Shown piece by piece: positions 22,793 through 37,620 of a DNA stretch of 64,000 bases (the stretch's first letter is position 1; every line of letters starts with the position of its first letter). The stretch spans positions 124,001 through 188,000 of the forward strand of contig NW_027475143.1 in the NCBI RefSeq assembly GCF_051020985.1, read 5' to 3'. The notes under the pieces were generated by a model. The model was not told the DNA's origin, did no database searches, and saw nothing but the letters and a program-made list of their open reading frames with translations. Both the position numbers and the translations under genes were made by a program. This DNA comes from Nomia melanderi (taxonomy: Eukaryota; Arthropoda; Insecta; Hymenoptera; Halictidae).

Positions 22793-25700
22793 GAATCTGT
22801 TCAGCGGGATCGACCTCGGAAAACCAGGGGCCGAGAAAACCACCGTCTCATGGGGTCGGACACTCAGGGTCAGGGCAAAATCCAATACACATCTGGTGAT
22901 ATCTCGGGTGCTATTACAGATAGCGCAATAAATCAAAGTGCATTGTCTGTAGGAGATCCTGGCGCATGAATCTGTGCAGCGGGATCGACATCGGACCACG
23001 AGGGACCGAGAAAACCACCGTCTCATGGGGACGGACACTCAGGGTCAGGGAAAAATCCAATATAAATCTGGTGATATCTCGGGTGCTATTACAGATGGCG
23101 CAATAAATCAAAGTGCATTGTCTGCAGGAAGCCTTGGCGCATGAATCTGTTCAGCGGGATCGACCTCGGGCCACGAGGGACCGGGAAAACCATCGACACA
23201 TGGGGCCGGAGTGTCAGGGTCAAGGAAAAATCCAATATATATCTGGTGATATCTCGGGTGATATTAGAGATAGCGCAATAAATCAAAGTGCATTGTCTGC
23301 AGGAGGCCCTGGAGCATGAATCTGTTCAGCGGGAACGACCTCGGACCAGCAGGGACCGAGAAAACCACCGTCTCATCTGGCCTGACTGTCAGGGTGAGGG
23401 AAAAATCCAATATATATCTGGTGATATCTCGGGTGCTATTAGAGATAGCGCACTAAACCAAAGTGAATTATCTGCAGGGGCCCTGGCGCATGAATCTGTG
23501 CTGTGGGAACGGCCTCGGACCACCAGGGGCCGAGAAAACCACCGACACATGGGGCCGGACTCTCAGGACAGGGAAAAATCCAATACATATCTGGTGATAT
23601 CTCGGGTGCTATTAGAGATAGCGCAATAAACCAGAGGGAATTATCTGCAGGAGGCCCCGGTGCATGAATCTGTGCAGCGGGAACCACCTCGGACCACCAG
23701 GGGCCGAGAAAACCACCGTCTCATGGGGCCGGACACTCAGGGTCAGGGGAAAATCCAATATATATCCGGTGATATCTCGGGTGCTATTACAGATAGCGCA
23801 ATAAATCAAAGTGCATTGTCTGTAACAGGCACTGGCGCATGAAGCCGTGCAGCGGGATCGACCTCGGACCACGAGGGACCGAGAAAACCATCAGCACATG
23901 GGGCCGGACTGTCAGGGTCAAGGAAAAATCCAATATATATCTGGTGATATCTCGGGTGATATTACAGAAAGCGCAATAAATGAAAGTGCATTGTCTGTAG
24001 GAGGCCCTGGCGCATGAGTCTGTGCAGCGGGATCGACATCGGACCACGTGGGACCGAGAAAACCATCGACACATGGGGCCGGACTGTCAGGGTCAAGGAA
24101 AAATCCAATATATATCTGGTGATAACTCGGGTGTTATTAGAGATAGCGAAATAAATCAAAGTGCATTGTCTGCAGGTGGCCCTGGCGCATGGACCTGTGC
24201 AGCGAGATCGACCTCAGACCTGCAGGGGCCGAGAAAATCACCGTCTCATGGGGACGGACACTCAGGGTCAGGGAAAAATCCAATATAAATCTGGTGATAT
24301 CTCGGGTGCCATTACAGATGGCCCAATAAATCAAAGTGCATTGTCTGCAGGAAGCCTTGGCGCATGAATCTGTTCAGCGGGATCGACCTCGGGCCACGAG
24401 GGATCGGGAAAACCATCGACACATGGGGCCGGAGTGTCAGGGTCAAGGAAAAATCCAATATATATCTGGTGATATCTCGGGTGATATTAGAGATAGCGCA
24501 ATAAATCAAAGTGCATTGTCTGCAGGAGGCCCTGGAGCATGAATCTGTTCAGCGGGAACGACCTCGGACCAGCAGGGACCGAGAAAACCACCCTCTCATC
24601 TGGCCTGACTGTCAGGGTGAGGGAAAAATCCAATATATATCTGGTGATATCTCGGGTGCTATTAGAGATAGCGAAATAAATCAAAGTTCATTGTCTGCAG
24701 GAGGCCCTAGCGCATGAATCTGTGCAGCGGGAACGACCTCGGACCACCAGGGGCCGAGAAAACTACCGTCTCATGGGGCCGGACTGTCAGGGTCAGGGAA
24801 AAATCCAATACATATCTGGTGATATCTCGGGTGCTATTAGAGATAGCGAAATAAATCAAAGTTCATTGTCTGCAGGAGGCCCTAGCGCATGAATCTGTGC
24901 AGCGGGAACGACCTCGGACCACCAGGGGCCGAGAAAACTACCGTCTCATGGGGCCGGACTGTCAGGGTCAGGGAAAAATCCAATTTATATCTGGTGATAT
25001 CTCGGGTGATATTAGAGATAGCGCAATAAATCAGAGTGCATTGTCTGTTGGAGGCCCTAGCGCATGAATCTGTGCAGCGGGAACGACCTCGGACCTCGAG
25101 GGGCCGAGAAAACCATCGACACATGGGGCCGGACTGTCAGGGTCAAGGAAAAATCCAATATATGTCGGGTGATATCTCGGGTGCTATTAGAGATAGCGCA
25201 ATAAATCAAAGTGCATTATCTGCAGGAGGCACTGGCGCATGAATCTGTGCAGCGGGTACGACCTCGGTCCACCAGGGGCCGAGAAAACCACCGTCTCATG
25301 GGGCTGGACACTCAGGGTGAGGGAAATATCCAATATATATCTGGTGATATCTCGGGTGCAATTACAGATAGCGCAATAAATCAAAGTGCATTGTCTGTAG
25401 GAGGCCCTGACGCATGAATCTGTGCAGCGGGAACGACCTCGGACCACCAGGTGCCGAGAAAACCACAGTCTCATGGGGCCGGACACTCAGGGTCAGGGGA
25501 AAATCCAATATATATCTGGTTATATCTCGGGTGCTATTAGAGATAGCGCAATAAATCAAAGTGAATTATTTGCAGGAAGCCTTGGCGCATGAATCTGTTC
25601 AGCGGGATCATCCTCGGACCACGAGGGACCGAGAAAACCATCGACACATGGGGCCGGACTGTCAGGGTCAGGGAAAAATCCAATATATATCTGCTGATAT

Positions 25701-25908
25701 CTCGGGTGCTATTAGCGATAGCGGAATAAATCAAAGCGCGTTGTCTGTAGGAGGCCCTGACGCATGAATCTGTGCAGCGGGATCGACCTCGAAGAACCAG
25801 GGGCCGAGAAAATCACCGTCTCATGGGGCCGGAATCTCAGGGTCAGGGAAAAATCCAATACATATCTGGTGACATCTCGCGTGCTCTTACAGATAGCGCG
25901 ATAAATCA
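22793..25908 (+). repeat. Diverged monomer subfamily, copy 2
   Basis: The same diverged stretch at offset 6,298, including its 1-bp deletions and the TATAAATCTGG variants. Differences from copy 1 are few, for example GAGGGATCGGGAAAACC near 24,399 against GAGGGACCGGG near 18,101. Confidence 0.8.
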
Positions 25909-25947
25909 AAGTGCATTGTCTGCAGGATGCCCTGGCGCATGAATCTG

Positions 25948-28900
25948 CGCAGCGGGAACGACCTCGGACCACCAGGGGCCGAGAAAACCACCGTCTCATG
26001 GGGCCGGACACTCAGGGTCAGGGGAAAATCCAATATATATCTGGTGATATCTAGGGTGCTATTACAGATAGCGCAATAAATCAAAGTGCATTGTCTGTAG
26101 GAGGCCCTGGCGCATGAATCTGTACAGTGGGAACGTCCTCGGACCACCAGGGGCCGAGAAAACCACCGTCTCATGGGGCCGGGCACTCAGCGTCAGTGAA
26201 AAATCCAATATATATCTTATGATATCTCGGGTGCTATTACAGATAGCGCAATAAATCAAAGTGCATTGTCTGTAGGAGGCCGTGGCGCATGAATCTGTGC
26301 AGCGGGAACGACCTCGGACCAACATCGGCAGAGAAAACCACAGTCTCATGGGTTCGGACACTCAGGGTCAGGGAAAAATCCAATATATATCTGGTGATAT
26401 CTTGGGTGCTATTAGAGATAGCGCAATAAACCAAAGTTAATGATCTGCAGGAGGCCCTGGCGCATGAATCTGTGCAGCGGGAACGACCTCGGACCACCAG
26501 GGGCCGAGACAACCACCGTTTCATAGGGCCGGACACTCAGGGTCAGGGTAAAATCCAATATATATCTGGTGATATCTCGGGTGCTATTACATATAGCGCA
26601 ATAAATCAAAGTGCATTTTCTGTAGGAGGCCCTGGCGCATGAATCTGTACAGCGGGAACGACCTCGGACCACCAGGGGCCGAGAAAACCACCGTCTCATG
26701 AGGCCGGGCACTCAGGGTCAGTGAAAAATCCAATATATATCTGGTGATATCTCGGGTGCTATTACAGATAGCGCAATGAATCAAAGTGCATTGTCTGTAG
26801 GAGGCCCTGGCGCATGAATCTGTGCAGCGGGAACGACCTCGGACCAACATCGGCAGAGATAACCACAGTCTCATGGGGTCGGACACTCAGGGTCAGGGGA
26901 AAATCCAATATATATCTGGTGATATCTCGGGTGCTATTAGAGATAGCGCAATAAACCAAAGTGAATTATCTGCAGGAGGCCCTGGCGCATGAAACAGTGC
27001 AACGGGAACGACCTCGGACCACCAGGGGCCGAGAAAACCACAGTCTGATGGGGCCGGACACTCAGGGTCAGGGAAAAATCCAATATATATCTGGTGATAT
27101 CTCTGGTGCTATTACAGATAGCGCAATAAATCAAAGTGCATTGTCCGTAGGAGGCCCTGGCGCACGAATCTGTGCAGCGGGAACGACCTCGGACCACCAG
27201 GGGCCCAGAAAACCACCGTTCCGAGGGGCCGGACACTTAGGGTCAGTGAAAAATCCAATATATATCTGGTGATATCTCGGGTGCTATTACAGATAGCGCA
27301 ATAAGTCAAAGTGCATTGTCTGTAGGAGGCCCTGGCGCCTGAATCTGTGCAGTGGGAACGACCTCGGACAACCAGGGGACGAGAAAACCACAGTCTCATG
27401 GGGCCGGACACTCAGGGTCAGTGTAAAATCCAATATATATCTGGTGATATCTCTGGTGCTATTACAGATAGCGCAATAAATCAAAGTGCATTGTCCGTAG
27501 GAGGCCCTGGCGCACGAATCTGTGCAGCGGGAACGACCTCGGACCACCAGGTGCCGAGAAAACCACAGTCTCATGGGGCCGGACACTCAGGGTCAGGGGA
27601 AAATCCAATATATATCTGGTGATATCTCGGGTGCTATTAGAGATAGCGCAATAAATCAAAGTGCATTGTCTGTAGGAGGCCCTGGCGCATGGATCTGTGC
27701 AGCGGGAACGACCTCGGACCAACATCGGCAGAGATAACCACAGTCTCATGGGGTCTGACACCCAGGGTCAGGGAAAAATCCAATATATATCTGGTGATAT
27801 CTCGGGTGCTATTAGAGATAGCGCAATAAACTCAAGTGAATTATCTGCAGGAGGCCCTGGCGCATGAATCTGTGCAGCGGGAACGACCTCGGGCCACCAG
27901 GGGCCGAGACAAACACCGTCTCATGGGGCCAGACACTGAGGGTCAGGGTAAAATCCAATATATATCTGGTGATATCTCTGGTGCTATTACAGATAGCGCA
28001 ATAAGTCAAAGTGCATTGTCCGTAGGAGGCCCTGGCGCACGAATCTGTGCAGCGGGAACGACCTCGGACCACCAGGGGCCGAGAAAACCACCGTCTCATG
28101 GGGCCGGACACTCAGGGTCAGTGAAAAATCCAATATATATCTGGTGATATCTCGGGTGCTATTACAGATAGCGCAATAAGTCAAAGTGCATTGTCTGTAG
28201 GAGGCCCTGGCGCCTGAATCTGTGCAGTGGGAACGACCTCGGACAACCAGGGGACGAGAAAACCACAGTCTCATGGGGCCGGACACTCAGGGTCAGGGGA
28301 AAATACAATATATATCTGGTGATATCTCTGGTGCTATTACAGATAGCGCAATAAATCAAAGTGCATTGTCCGTAGGAGGCCCTGGCGCACGAATCTGTGT
28401 AGCGGGAACGACCTCGGACCACCAGGGGCCGAGAAAACCACCGTCTCATGGGGCCGGACACTCGGGGTCAGTGAAAAATCCAATATATATCTGGTGATAT
28501 CTCTGGTGCTATTACAGATAGCGCAATAAATCAAAGTGCATTGTCCGTAGGAGGCCCTGGCGCACGAATCTGTGCAGCGGGAACGACCTCGAACCACCAG
28601 GGGCCGAGAAAACCACCGTCTCATGGGGCCGGACACTCAGGGTCAGGGGAAAATCCAATATATATCTGGTGATATCTCGGGTGCTATTAGAGATAGCGCA
28701 ATAAACCAAAGTGAGTTATCTGGAGGAGGCCCTGGCGCATGAATATGTGCAGCGGGAACCACCTCGGACCACCAGGGTCCGAGAAAATCACAGGCTCATG
28801 TGGCCGGACACTCAGGGTCAGGGGAAAATCCAATATATATCTGGTGATATCTCGGGTGCTATTAGAGAGAGCGCAATAAACCAAAGTGAATTATCTGCAG

Positions 28901-29844
28901 GAGGCCCTGGCGCATGAAACAGTGCAACGGGAACGACCTCGGACCAACAAGCGCCGAGAAAACCACAGTCTCATGGGGCCGGACACTCAGGGTCAGGGAA
29001 AAATCCAATATATATCTGGCGATATCTTGGGTGCTATTAGAGATAGCGCAATAAACCAAAGTGAATTATCTGCAGGAGGCCCTGGCGCATGAATCTGTGC
29101 AGCGGGAACGACCTCGGACCACCAGGGGCCGAGAAAAACACCGTCCCGAGGGGCCGGACACTTAGGGTCAGTGAAAAATCCAATATATATCTGGTGATAT
29201 CTCGGGTGCTATTACAGATAGCGCATTAAGTCAAAGTGCATTGTCTGTAGGAGGCCCTGGCGCCTGAATCTGTGCAGCGGGAACGACAGCGGACCACCAG
29301 GGGCCGAGAAAACCACCGTCTCATGGGGCCGGACACTCAGGGTCAGGGGAAAATCCAATATATATCTGGTGATATCTCGGGTGCTATTAGAGATAGCGCA
29401 ATAAACCAAAGTGAATTATCTGCAGGAGGCCCTGGCGCATGAAACAGTGCAACGGGAACGACCTCGGACCACCAGGCGCCGAGAAAACCACAGTCTCATG
29501 GGGCCGGACACTCAGGGTCAGGGGAAAATCCAATATATATCTGGTGATATTTTCGGGTGCTATTAGATACAGCGCAATAAACCAAAGTGAATTATCTGCA
29601 GGAGGCCCTAGCGCATGAATCTGGGCAGCGGGAACGACCTCGGACCACCAGGGGCCGAGAAAACCACAGTCAAATGGGGCCGGACACTCGGGGTCAGGGA
29701 AAATCCAATATATATCTGGTGATATCTCGGGTGCTATTACAGATAGCGCAATAAGTCAAAGTGCATTGTCCGTAGGAGGCCCTGGCGCACGAATCTGTGC
29801 AGCGGGAACGTCCTCGGACCACCAGGGGCCGAGAAAACCACCGT
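25948..29844 (+). repeat. Transitional monomers, no long HOR
   Basis: Ordinary monomers, with the GTCCGTAGG and GCGCACGAATCTG form becoming frequent from 27.1 kb. A block near 27,790-28,300 (GTGAATTATC after AAACTCAAG, then GGGCCAGACACTGAGG) recurs near 31,290, 33,565, 35,665 and 39,865. 29,212 and 29,912 start similar 4-monomer blocks 700 bp apart, both with GCGCATTAAGTC and AGCGGACCACC. No gene or unique DNA. Confidence 0.7.
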
Positions 29845-32800
29845 CTCATGGGGCCGGACACTCAGGGTCAGTGAAAAATCCAATATATATCTGGTGATAT
29901 CTCGGGTGCTATTACAGATAGCGCATTAAGTCAAAGTGCATTGTCTGTAGGAGGCCCTGGCGCCTGAATCTGTGCAGCGGGAACGATAGCGGACCACCAG
30001 GGGCCGAGAAAACCACCGTCTCATGGGGCCGGACACTCAGGGTCAGGGGAAAATCCAATATATATCTGGTGATATCTCGGGTGCTATTAGAGATAGCGCA
30101 ATAAACCAAAGTGAATTATCTGCAGGAGGCCCTGGCGCATGAAACAGTGAAACGGGAACGACCTCGGACCACCAGGCGCCGAGAAAACCACAGTCTCATG
30201 GGGCCGGACACTCAGGGTCAGGGGAAAATCCAATATATATCTGGTGTTATTTTCGGGTGCTATTAGATACAGCGCAATAAACCAAAGTGAATTATCTGCA
30301 GGAGGCCCTAGCGCATGAATCTGGGCAGCGGGAACGACCTCGGACCACCAGGGGCCGAGAAAACCACAGTCAAATGGGGCCGGACCCTCGGGGTCAGGGA
30401 AAATCCAATATATATCTGGCGATATCTCGGGCGCTATTAGATACAGCGCAATAAACCAAAGTGAATTATCTGCAGGAGGCCCTGGCGCATGCATCTGTGC
30501 AGCGGGAACGACCTAGGACCACCAGGGGCCGAGAAAACCACCGTCTCATGGGGCCGGACACTCAGGGTCAGGGGAAAATCCAATATATATCTGGTGATAT
30601 CTCGGCTGCTATTACCGATAGCGCAATAAATCAAAGTAAATTATCTGCAGCAGGCCCTGGCGCATGAATCTGTGCAACGGGAACGACCTCGGACCACCAT
30701 CGGCAGAGAAAACCACAGTCTCATGGGGTCGGACACTCAGGGTCAGGGAAAAATCCAATATATATCTGGTGATATCTCGGGTGCTATTACAGATAGCGAA
30801 ATAAATCAAAGTGCATTGTCTGTAGGAGGCCCTGGCGCACGAATCTGTGCAGCGGGAACGATCTCGGACCACCAGGGGCCGAGAAAACCACCGTCTCATG
30901 GGGCCGGACACTCAGGGTCAGTGAAAAATCCAATATATATCTGGTAATATCTCGGCTGCTATTACAGATAGCGAAATAAATCAAAGTGAATTATCTGCAG
31001 GAGGCCCTGGCGCATGAATCTATGCAACGGGAACGTCCTCGGACCACCAGGGGCCGAGAAAACCACAGTCTCATGGGGCCGGACACTCAGGGTCAGGGGA
31101 AAATCCAATATATATCTGGTGATATCTCGGGTGATATTAGAGATAGCGCGATAAATCAAAGTGCATTGTCTGTAGGAGGCCCTGGCGCATGAATCTGTGC
31201 AGCGGGAACCACCTCGGACCACCAGGGTCCGAGAAAATCACAGTCTCATGGGGCCGGACACTCAGGGTCAGGGAAAAATCCAATATATATCTGGTGATAT
31301 CTCGGGTGCTATTAGAGATAGCGCAATAAACTCAAGTGAATTATCTGCAGGAGGCCCTGGCGCATGAATCTGTGCAGCGGGAACGACCTCGGGCCACCAG
31401 GGGCCGAGACAAACACCGTCTCATGGGGCCAGACACTGAGGGTCAGGGTAAAATCCAATATATATCTGGTGATATCTCTGGTGCTATTACAGATAGCGCA
31501 ATAAGTCAAAGTGCATTGTCCGTAGGAGGCCCTGGCGCACGAATCTGTGCAGCGGGAACGACCTCGGACCACCAGGGGCCGAGAAAACCACCGTCTCATG
31601 GGGCCGGACACTCAGGGTCAGTGAAAAATCCAATATATATCTGGTGATATCTCGGGTGCTATTACAGATAGCGCAATAAGTCAAAGTGCATTGTCTGTAG
31701 GAGGCCCTGGCGCACGAATCTGTGCAGCGGGAACGACCTCGGACCACCAGGGGCCGAGAAAACCACCGTCTCATGGGGCCGGACACTCAGGGTCAGTGAA
31801 AAATCCAATATATATCTGGTGATATCTCGGGTGCTATTACAGATAGCGCAATAAGTCAAAGTGCATTGTCTGTAGGAGGCCCTGGCGCCTGAATCTGTGC
31901 AGTGGGAACGACCTCGGACAACCAGGGGACGAGAAAACCACAGTCTCATGGGGCCGGACACTCAGGGTCAGTGAAAAATCCAATATATATCTGGTGATAT
32001 CTCGGGTGCTATTACAGATAGCGCATTAAGTCAAAGTGCATTGTCTGTAGGAGGCCCTGGCGCCTGAATCTGTGCAGCGGGAACGATAGCGGACCACCAG
32101 GGGCCGAGAAAACCACCGTCTCATGGGGCCGGACACTCAGGGTCAGGGGAAAATCCAATATATATCTGGTGATATCTCGGGTGCTATTAGAGATAGCGCA
32201 ATAAACCAAAGTGAATTATCTGCAGGAGGCCCTGGCGCATGAAACAGTGAAACGGGAACGACCTCGGACCACCAGGCGCCGAGAAAACCACAGTCTCATG
32301 GGGCCGGACACTCAGGGTCAGGGGAAAATCCAATATATATCTGGTGTTATTTTCGGGTGCTATTAGATACAGCGCAATAAACCAAAGTGAATTATCTGCA
32401 GGAGGCCCTAGCGCATGAATCTGGGCAGCGGGAACGACCTCGGACCACCAGGGGCCGAGAAAACCACAGTCAAATGGGGCCGGACCCTCGGGGTCAGGGA
32501 AAATCCAATATATATCTGGCGATATCTCGGGTGCTATTAGATACAGCGCAATAAACCAAAGTGAATTATCTGCAGGAGGCCCTGGCGCATGCATCTGTGC
32601 AGCGGGAACGACCTAGGACCACCAGGGGCCGAGAAAACCACCGTCTCATGGGGCCGGACACTCAGGGTCAGGGGAAAATCCAATATATATCTGGTGATAT
32701 CTCGGCTGCTATTACCGATAGCGCAATAAATCAAAGTAAATTATCTGCAGCAGGCCCTGGCGCATGAATCTGTGCAACGGGAACGACCTCGGACCACCAT

Positions 32801-33067
32801 CGGCAGAGAAAACCACAGTCTCATGGGGTCGGACACTCAGGGTCAGGGAAAAATCCAATATATATCTGGTGATATCTCGGGTGCTATTACAGATAGCGAA
32901 ATAAATCAAAGTGCATTGTCTGTAGGAGGCCCTGGCGCACGAATCTGTGCAGCGGGAACGATCTCGGACCACCAGGGGCCGAGAAAACCACCGTCTCATG
33001 GGGCCGGACACTCAGGGTCAGTGAAAAATCCAATATATATCTGGTAATATCTCGGCTGCTATTACAG
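29845..33067 (+). repeat. 12-monomer offset duplication (2,100 bp)
   Basis: About 29,845-30,967 recurs at about 31,945-33,067 with offset 2,100. Both copies contain a monomer with one extra base (GTTATTTTCGGG near 30,247 and 32,347), a 1-bp shorter CAAATGG monomer, and CGGACCCTCGGGGTC. One difference seen is GGGCGCTATT near 30,429 against GGGTGCTATT near 32,529. Between the copies sit monomers that also occur near 27.8 kb. Confidence 0.82.
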
Positions 33068-33349
33068 ATAGCGCAATAAATCAAAGTGCATTGTCCGTAG
33101 GAGGCCCTGGCGCACGAATCTGTGCAGCGGGAACGACCTCGGACCACCAGGTGCCGAGAAAACCACCGTCTCATGGGGCCGGACACTCAGGGTCAGGGGA
33201 AAATCCAATATATATCTGGTGATATCTCGGGTGCTATTAGAGATAGCGCAATAAACCAAAGTGAGTTATCTGCAGGAGGCCCTGGCGCATGAATCTGTGC
33301 AACGGGAACGACCTCGGACCACCAGGGGCCGAGAAAACCACAGTCTCAT

Positions 33350-36300
33350 GGGGCCGGACACTCAGGGTCAGGGGAAAATCCAATATATATCTGGTGATAT
33401 CTCGGGTGCTATTAGAGATAGCGCGATAAATCAAAGTGCATTGTCTGTAGGAGGCCCTGGCGCATGAATCTGTGCAGCGGGAACCACCTCGGACCACCAG
33501 GGTCCGAGAAAATCACAGTCTCATGGGGCCGGACACTCAGGGTCAGGGAAAAATCCAATATATATCTGGTGATATCTCGGGTGCTATTAGAGATAGCGCA
33601 ATAAACTCAAGTGAATTATCTGCAGGAGGCCCTGGCGCATGAATCTGTGCAGCGGGAACGACCTCGGGCCACCAGGGGCCGAGACAAACACCGTCTCATG
33701 GGGCCAGACACTGAGGGTCAGGGTAAAATCCAATATATATCTGGTGATATCTCTGGTGCTATTACAGATAGCGCAATAAGTCAAAGTGCATTGTCCGTAG
33801 GAGGCCCTGGCGCACGAATCTGTGCAGCGGGAACGACCTCGGACCACCAGGGGCCGAGAAAACCACCGTCTCATGGGGCCGGACACTCAGGGTCAGTGAA
33901 AAATCCAATATATATCTGGTGATATCTCGGGTGCTATTACAGATAGCGCAATAAGTCAAAGTGCATTGTCTGTAGGAGGCCCTGGCGCCTGAATCTGTGC
34001 AGTGGGAACGACCTCGGACAACCAGGGGACGAGAAAACCACAGTCTCACGGGGCCGGACACTCAGGGTCAGTGAAAAATCCAATATATATCTGGTGATAT
34101 CTCTGGTGCTATTACAGATAGCGCAATAAGTCAAAGTGCATTGTCCGTAGGAGGCCCTGGCGCACGAATCTGTGCAGCGGGAACGACCTCGGACCACCAG
34201 GGGCCGAGAAAACCACCGTCTCATGGGGCCGGACACTCAGGGTCAGTGAAAAATCCAATATATATCTGGTGATATCTCGAGTGCTATTACAGATAGCGCA
34301 ATAAATCAAAGTGCATTGTCCGTAGGAGGCCCTGGCGCACGAATCTGTGCAGCGGGAACGACCTCGGACCACCAGGGGCCGAGAAAAGCACCGTCTCATG
34401 GGGCCGGACACTCAGGGTCAGGGGAAAATCCAATATATATCTGGTGATATCTCGGGTGCTATTAGAGATAGCGCAATAAACCAAAGTGAGTTATCTGCAG
34501 GAGGCCCTGGCGCATGAATCTGTGCAACGGGAACGACCTCGGACCACCAGGGGCCGAGAAAACCACAGTCTCATGGGGCCGGACACTCAGGGTCAGGGGA
34601 AAATCCAATATATATCTGGTGATATCTCGGGTGCTATTAGAGATAGCGCGATAAATCAAAGTGCATTGTCTGCAGGAGGCCCTGGCGCATGAATCTGTGC
34701 AGCGGGAACCACCTCGGACCACCAGGGTCCGAGAAAATCACAGTCTCATGGGGCCGGACACTCAGGGTCAGGGAAAAATCCAATATATATCTGGTGATAT
34801 CTCGGGTGCTATTAGAGATAGCGCGATAAATCAAAGTGCATTGTCTGTAGGAGGCCCTGGCGCCTGAATCTGTGCAGTGGGAACGACCTCGGACAACCAG
34901 GGGACGAGAAAACCACAGTCTCATGGGGCCGGACACTCAGGGTCAGGGGAAAATACAATATATATCTGGTGATATCTCTGGTGCTATTACAGATAGCGCA
35001 ATAAATCAAAGTGCATTGTCCGTAGGAGGCCCTGGCGCACGAATCTGTGTAGCGGGAACGACCTCGGACCACCAGGGGCCGAGAAAACCACCGTCTCATG
35101 GGGCCGGACACTCGGGGTCAGTGAAAAATCCAATATATATCTGGTGATATCTCGGCTGCTATTACAGATAGCGCAATAAATCAAAGTGCATTGTCCGTAG
35201 GAGGCCCTGGCGCACGAATCTGTGCAGCGGGAACGACCTCGAACCACCAGGGGCCGAGAAAACCACCGTCTCATGGGGCCGGACACTCAGGGTCAGGGGA
35301 AAATCCAATATATATCTGGTGATATCTCGGGTGCTATTAGAGATAGCGCAATAAACCAAAGTGAGTTATCTGCAGGAGGCCCTGGCGCATGAATCTGTGC
35401 AGCGGGAACCACCTCGGACCACCAGGGTCCGAGAAAATCACAGGCTCATGTGGCCGGACACTCAGGGTCAGGGGAAAATCCAATATATATCTGGTGATAT
35501 CTCGGGTGCTATTAGAGATAGCGCGATAAATCAAAGTGCATTGTCTGTAGGAGGCCCTGGCGCATGAATCTGTGCAGCGGGAACCACCTCGGACCACCAG
35601 GGTCCGAGAAAATCACAGTCTCATGGGGCCGGACACTCAGGGTCAGGGAAAAATCCAATATATATCTGGTGATATCTCGGGTGCTATTAGAGATAGCGCA
35701 ATAAACTCAAGTGAATTATCTGCAGGAGGCCCTGGCGCATGAATCTGTGCAGCGGGAACGACCTCGGGCCACCAGGGGCCGAGACAAACACCGTCTCATG
35801 GGGCCAGACACTGAGGGTCAGGGTAAAATCCAATATATATCTGGTGATATCTCTGGTGCTATTACAGATAGCGCAATAAGTCAAAGTGCATTGTCCGTAG
35901 GAGGCCCTGGCGCACGAATCTGTGCAGCGGGAACGACCTCGGACCACGAGGGGCCGAGAAAACCACCGTCTCATGGGGCCGGACACTCAGGGTCAGTGAA
36001 AAATCCAATATATATCTGGTGATATCTCGGGTGCTATTACAGATAGCGCAATAAGTCAAAGTGCATTGTCTGTAGGAGGCCCTGGCGCCTGAATCTGTGC
36101 AGTGGGAACGACCTCGGACAACCAGGGGACGAGAAAACCACAGTCTCATGGGGCCGGACACTCAGGGTCAGTGAAAAATCCAATATATATCTGGTGATAT
36201 CTCTGGTGCTATTACAGATAGCGCAATAAGTCAAAGTGCATTGTCCGTAGGAGGCCCTGGCGCACGAATCTGTGCAGCGGGAACGACCTCGGACCACCAG

Positions 36301-37620
36301 GGGCCGAGAAAACCACCGTCTCATGGGGCCGGACACTCAGGGTCAGTGAAAAATCCAATATATATCTGGTGATATCTCGGGTGCTATTACAGATAGCGCA
36401 ATAAATCAAAGTGCATTGTCCGTAGGAGGCCCTGGCGCACGAATCTGTGCAGCGGGAACGACCTCGGACCACCAGGGGCCGAGAAAAGCACCGTCTCATG
36501 GGGCCGGACACTCAGGGTCAGGGGAAAATCCAATATATATCTGGTGATATCTCGGGTGCTATTAGAGATAGCGCAATAAACCAAAGTGAGTTATCTGCAG
36601 GAGGCCCTGGCGCATGAATCTGTGCAACGGGAACGACCTCGGACCACCAGGGGCCGAGAAAACCACAGTCTCATGGGGCCGGACACTCAGGGTCAGGGGA
36701 AAATCCAATATATATCTGGTGATATCTCGGGTGCTATTAGAGATAGCGCGATAAATCAAAGTGCATTGTCTGCAGGAGGCCCTGGCGCATGAATCTGTGC
36801 AGCGGGAACCACCTCGGACCACCAGGGTCCGAGAAAATCACAGTCTCATGGGGCCGGACACTCAGGGTCAGGGAAAAATCCAATATATATCTGGTGATAT
36901 CTCGGGTGCTATTAGAGATAGCGCGATAAATCAAAGTGCATTGTCTGTAGGAGGCCCTGGCGCCTGAATCTGTGCAGTGGGAACGACCTCGGACAACCAG
37001 GGGACGAGAAAACCACAGTCTCATGGGGCCGGACACTCAGGGTCAGGGGAAAATACAATATATATCTGGTGATATCTCTGGTGCTATTACAGATAGCGCA
37101 ATAAATCAAAGTGCATTGTCCGTAGGAGGCCCTGGCGCACGAATCTGTGTAGCGGGAACGACCTCGGACCACCAGGGGCCGAGAAAACCACCGTCTCATG
37201 GGGCCGGACACTCGGGGTCAGTGAAAAATCCAATATATATCTGGTGATATCTCGGCTGCTATTACAGATAGCGCAATAAATCAAAGTGCATTGTCCGTAG
37301 GAGGCCCTGGCGCACGAATCTGTGCAGCGGGAACGACCTCGAACCACCAGGGGCCGAGAAAACCACCGTCTCATGGGGCCGGACACTCAGGGTCAGGGGA
37401 AAATCCAATATATATCTGGTGATATCTCGGGTGCTATTAGAGATAGCGCAATAAACCAAAGTGAGTTATCTGCAGGAGGCCCTGGCGCATGAATCTGTGC
37501 AGCGGGAACCACCTCGGACCACCAGGGTCCGAGAAAATCACAGGCTCATGTGGCCGGACACTCAGGGTCAGGGGAAAATCCAATATATATCTGGTGATAT
37601 CTCGGGTGCTATTAGAGATA
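33350..37620 (+). repeat. 12-monomer HOR (2,100 bp), two tandem copies
   Basis: About 33,350-35,520 matches about 35,450-37,620 at an exact 2,100-bp offset. Only scattered substitutions were noticed, for example CAGTCTCACGGGG near 34,043, CTCGAGTGC near 34,277 and CCACGAGGGG near 35,945. The monomer order includes the GGGCCAGACACTGAGG, GGGGACGAGAAAACC, AGAAAAGCACC, CACTCGGGGTCAGTG and CTCGAACCACC types in fixed succession. Parts of this 12-mer recur again at 38.8-41.8 kb inside the 24-mer. Confidence 0.88.

Larger units (their letters stand above)
19631..25928 (+). repeat. Large duplication, copy 2: 36 monomers, 6,298 bp
   Basis: Direct tandem copy of the preceding block, lacking one monomer (the counterpart of about 15,295-15,470). 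The joint lies near 21,765 within the shared GCAGCGGGAACGACCTCGGA. The right end is near 25,928-25,947, where the sequence returns to ordinary monomers (GAATCTGCGCAG). Divergence between copies is very low compared with divergence among monomers inside a copy. Confidence 0.9.
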
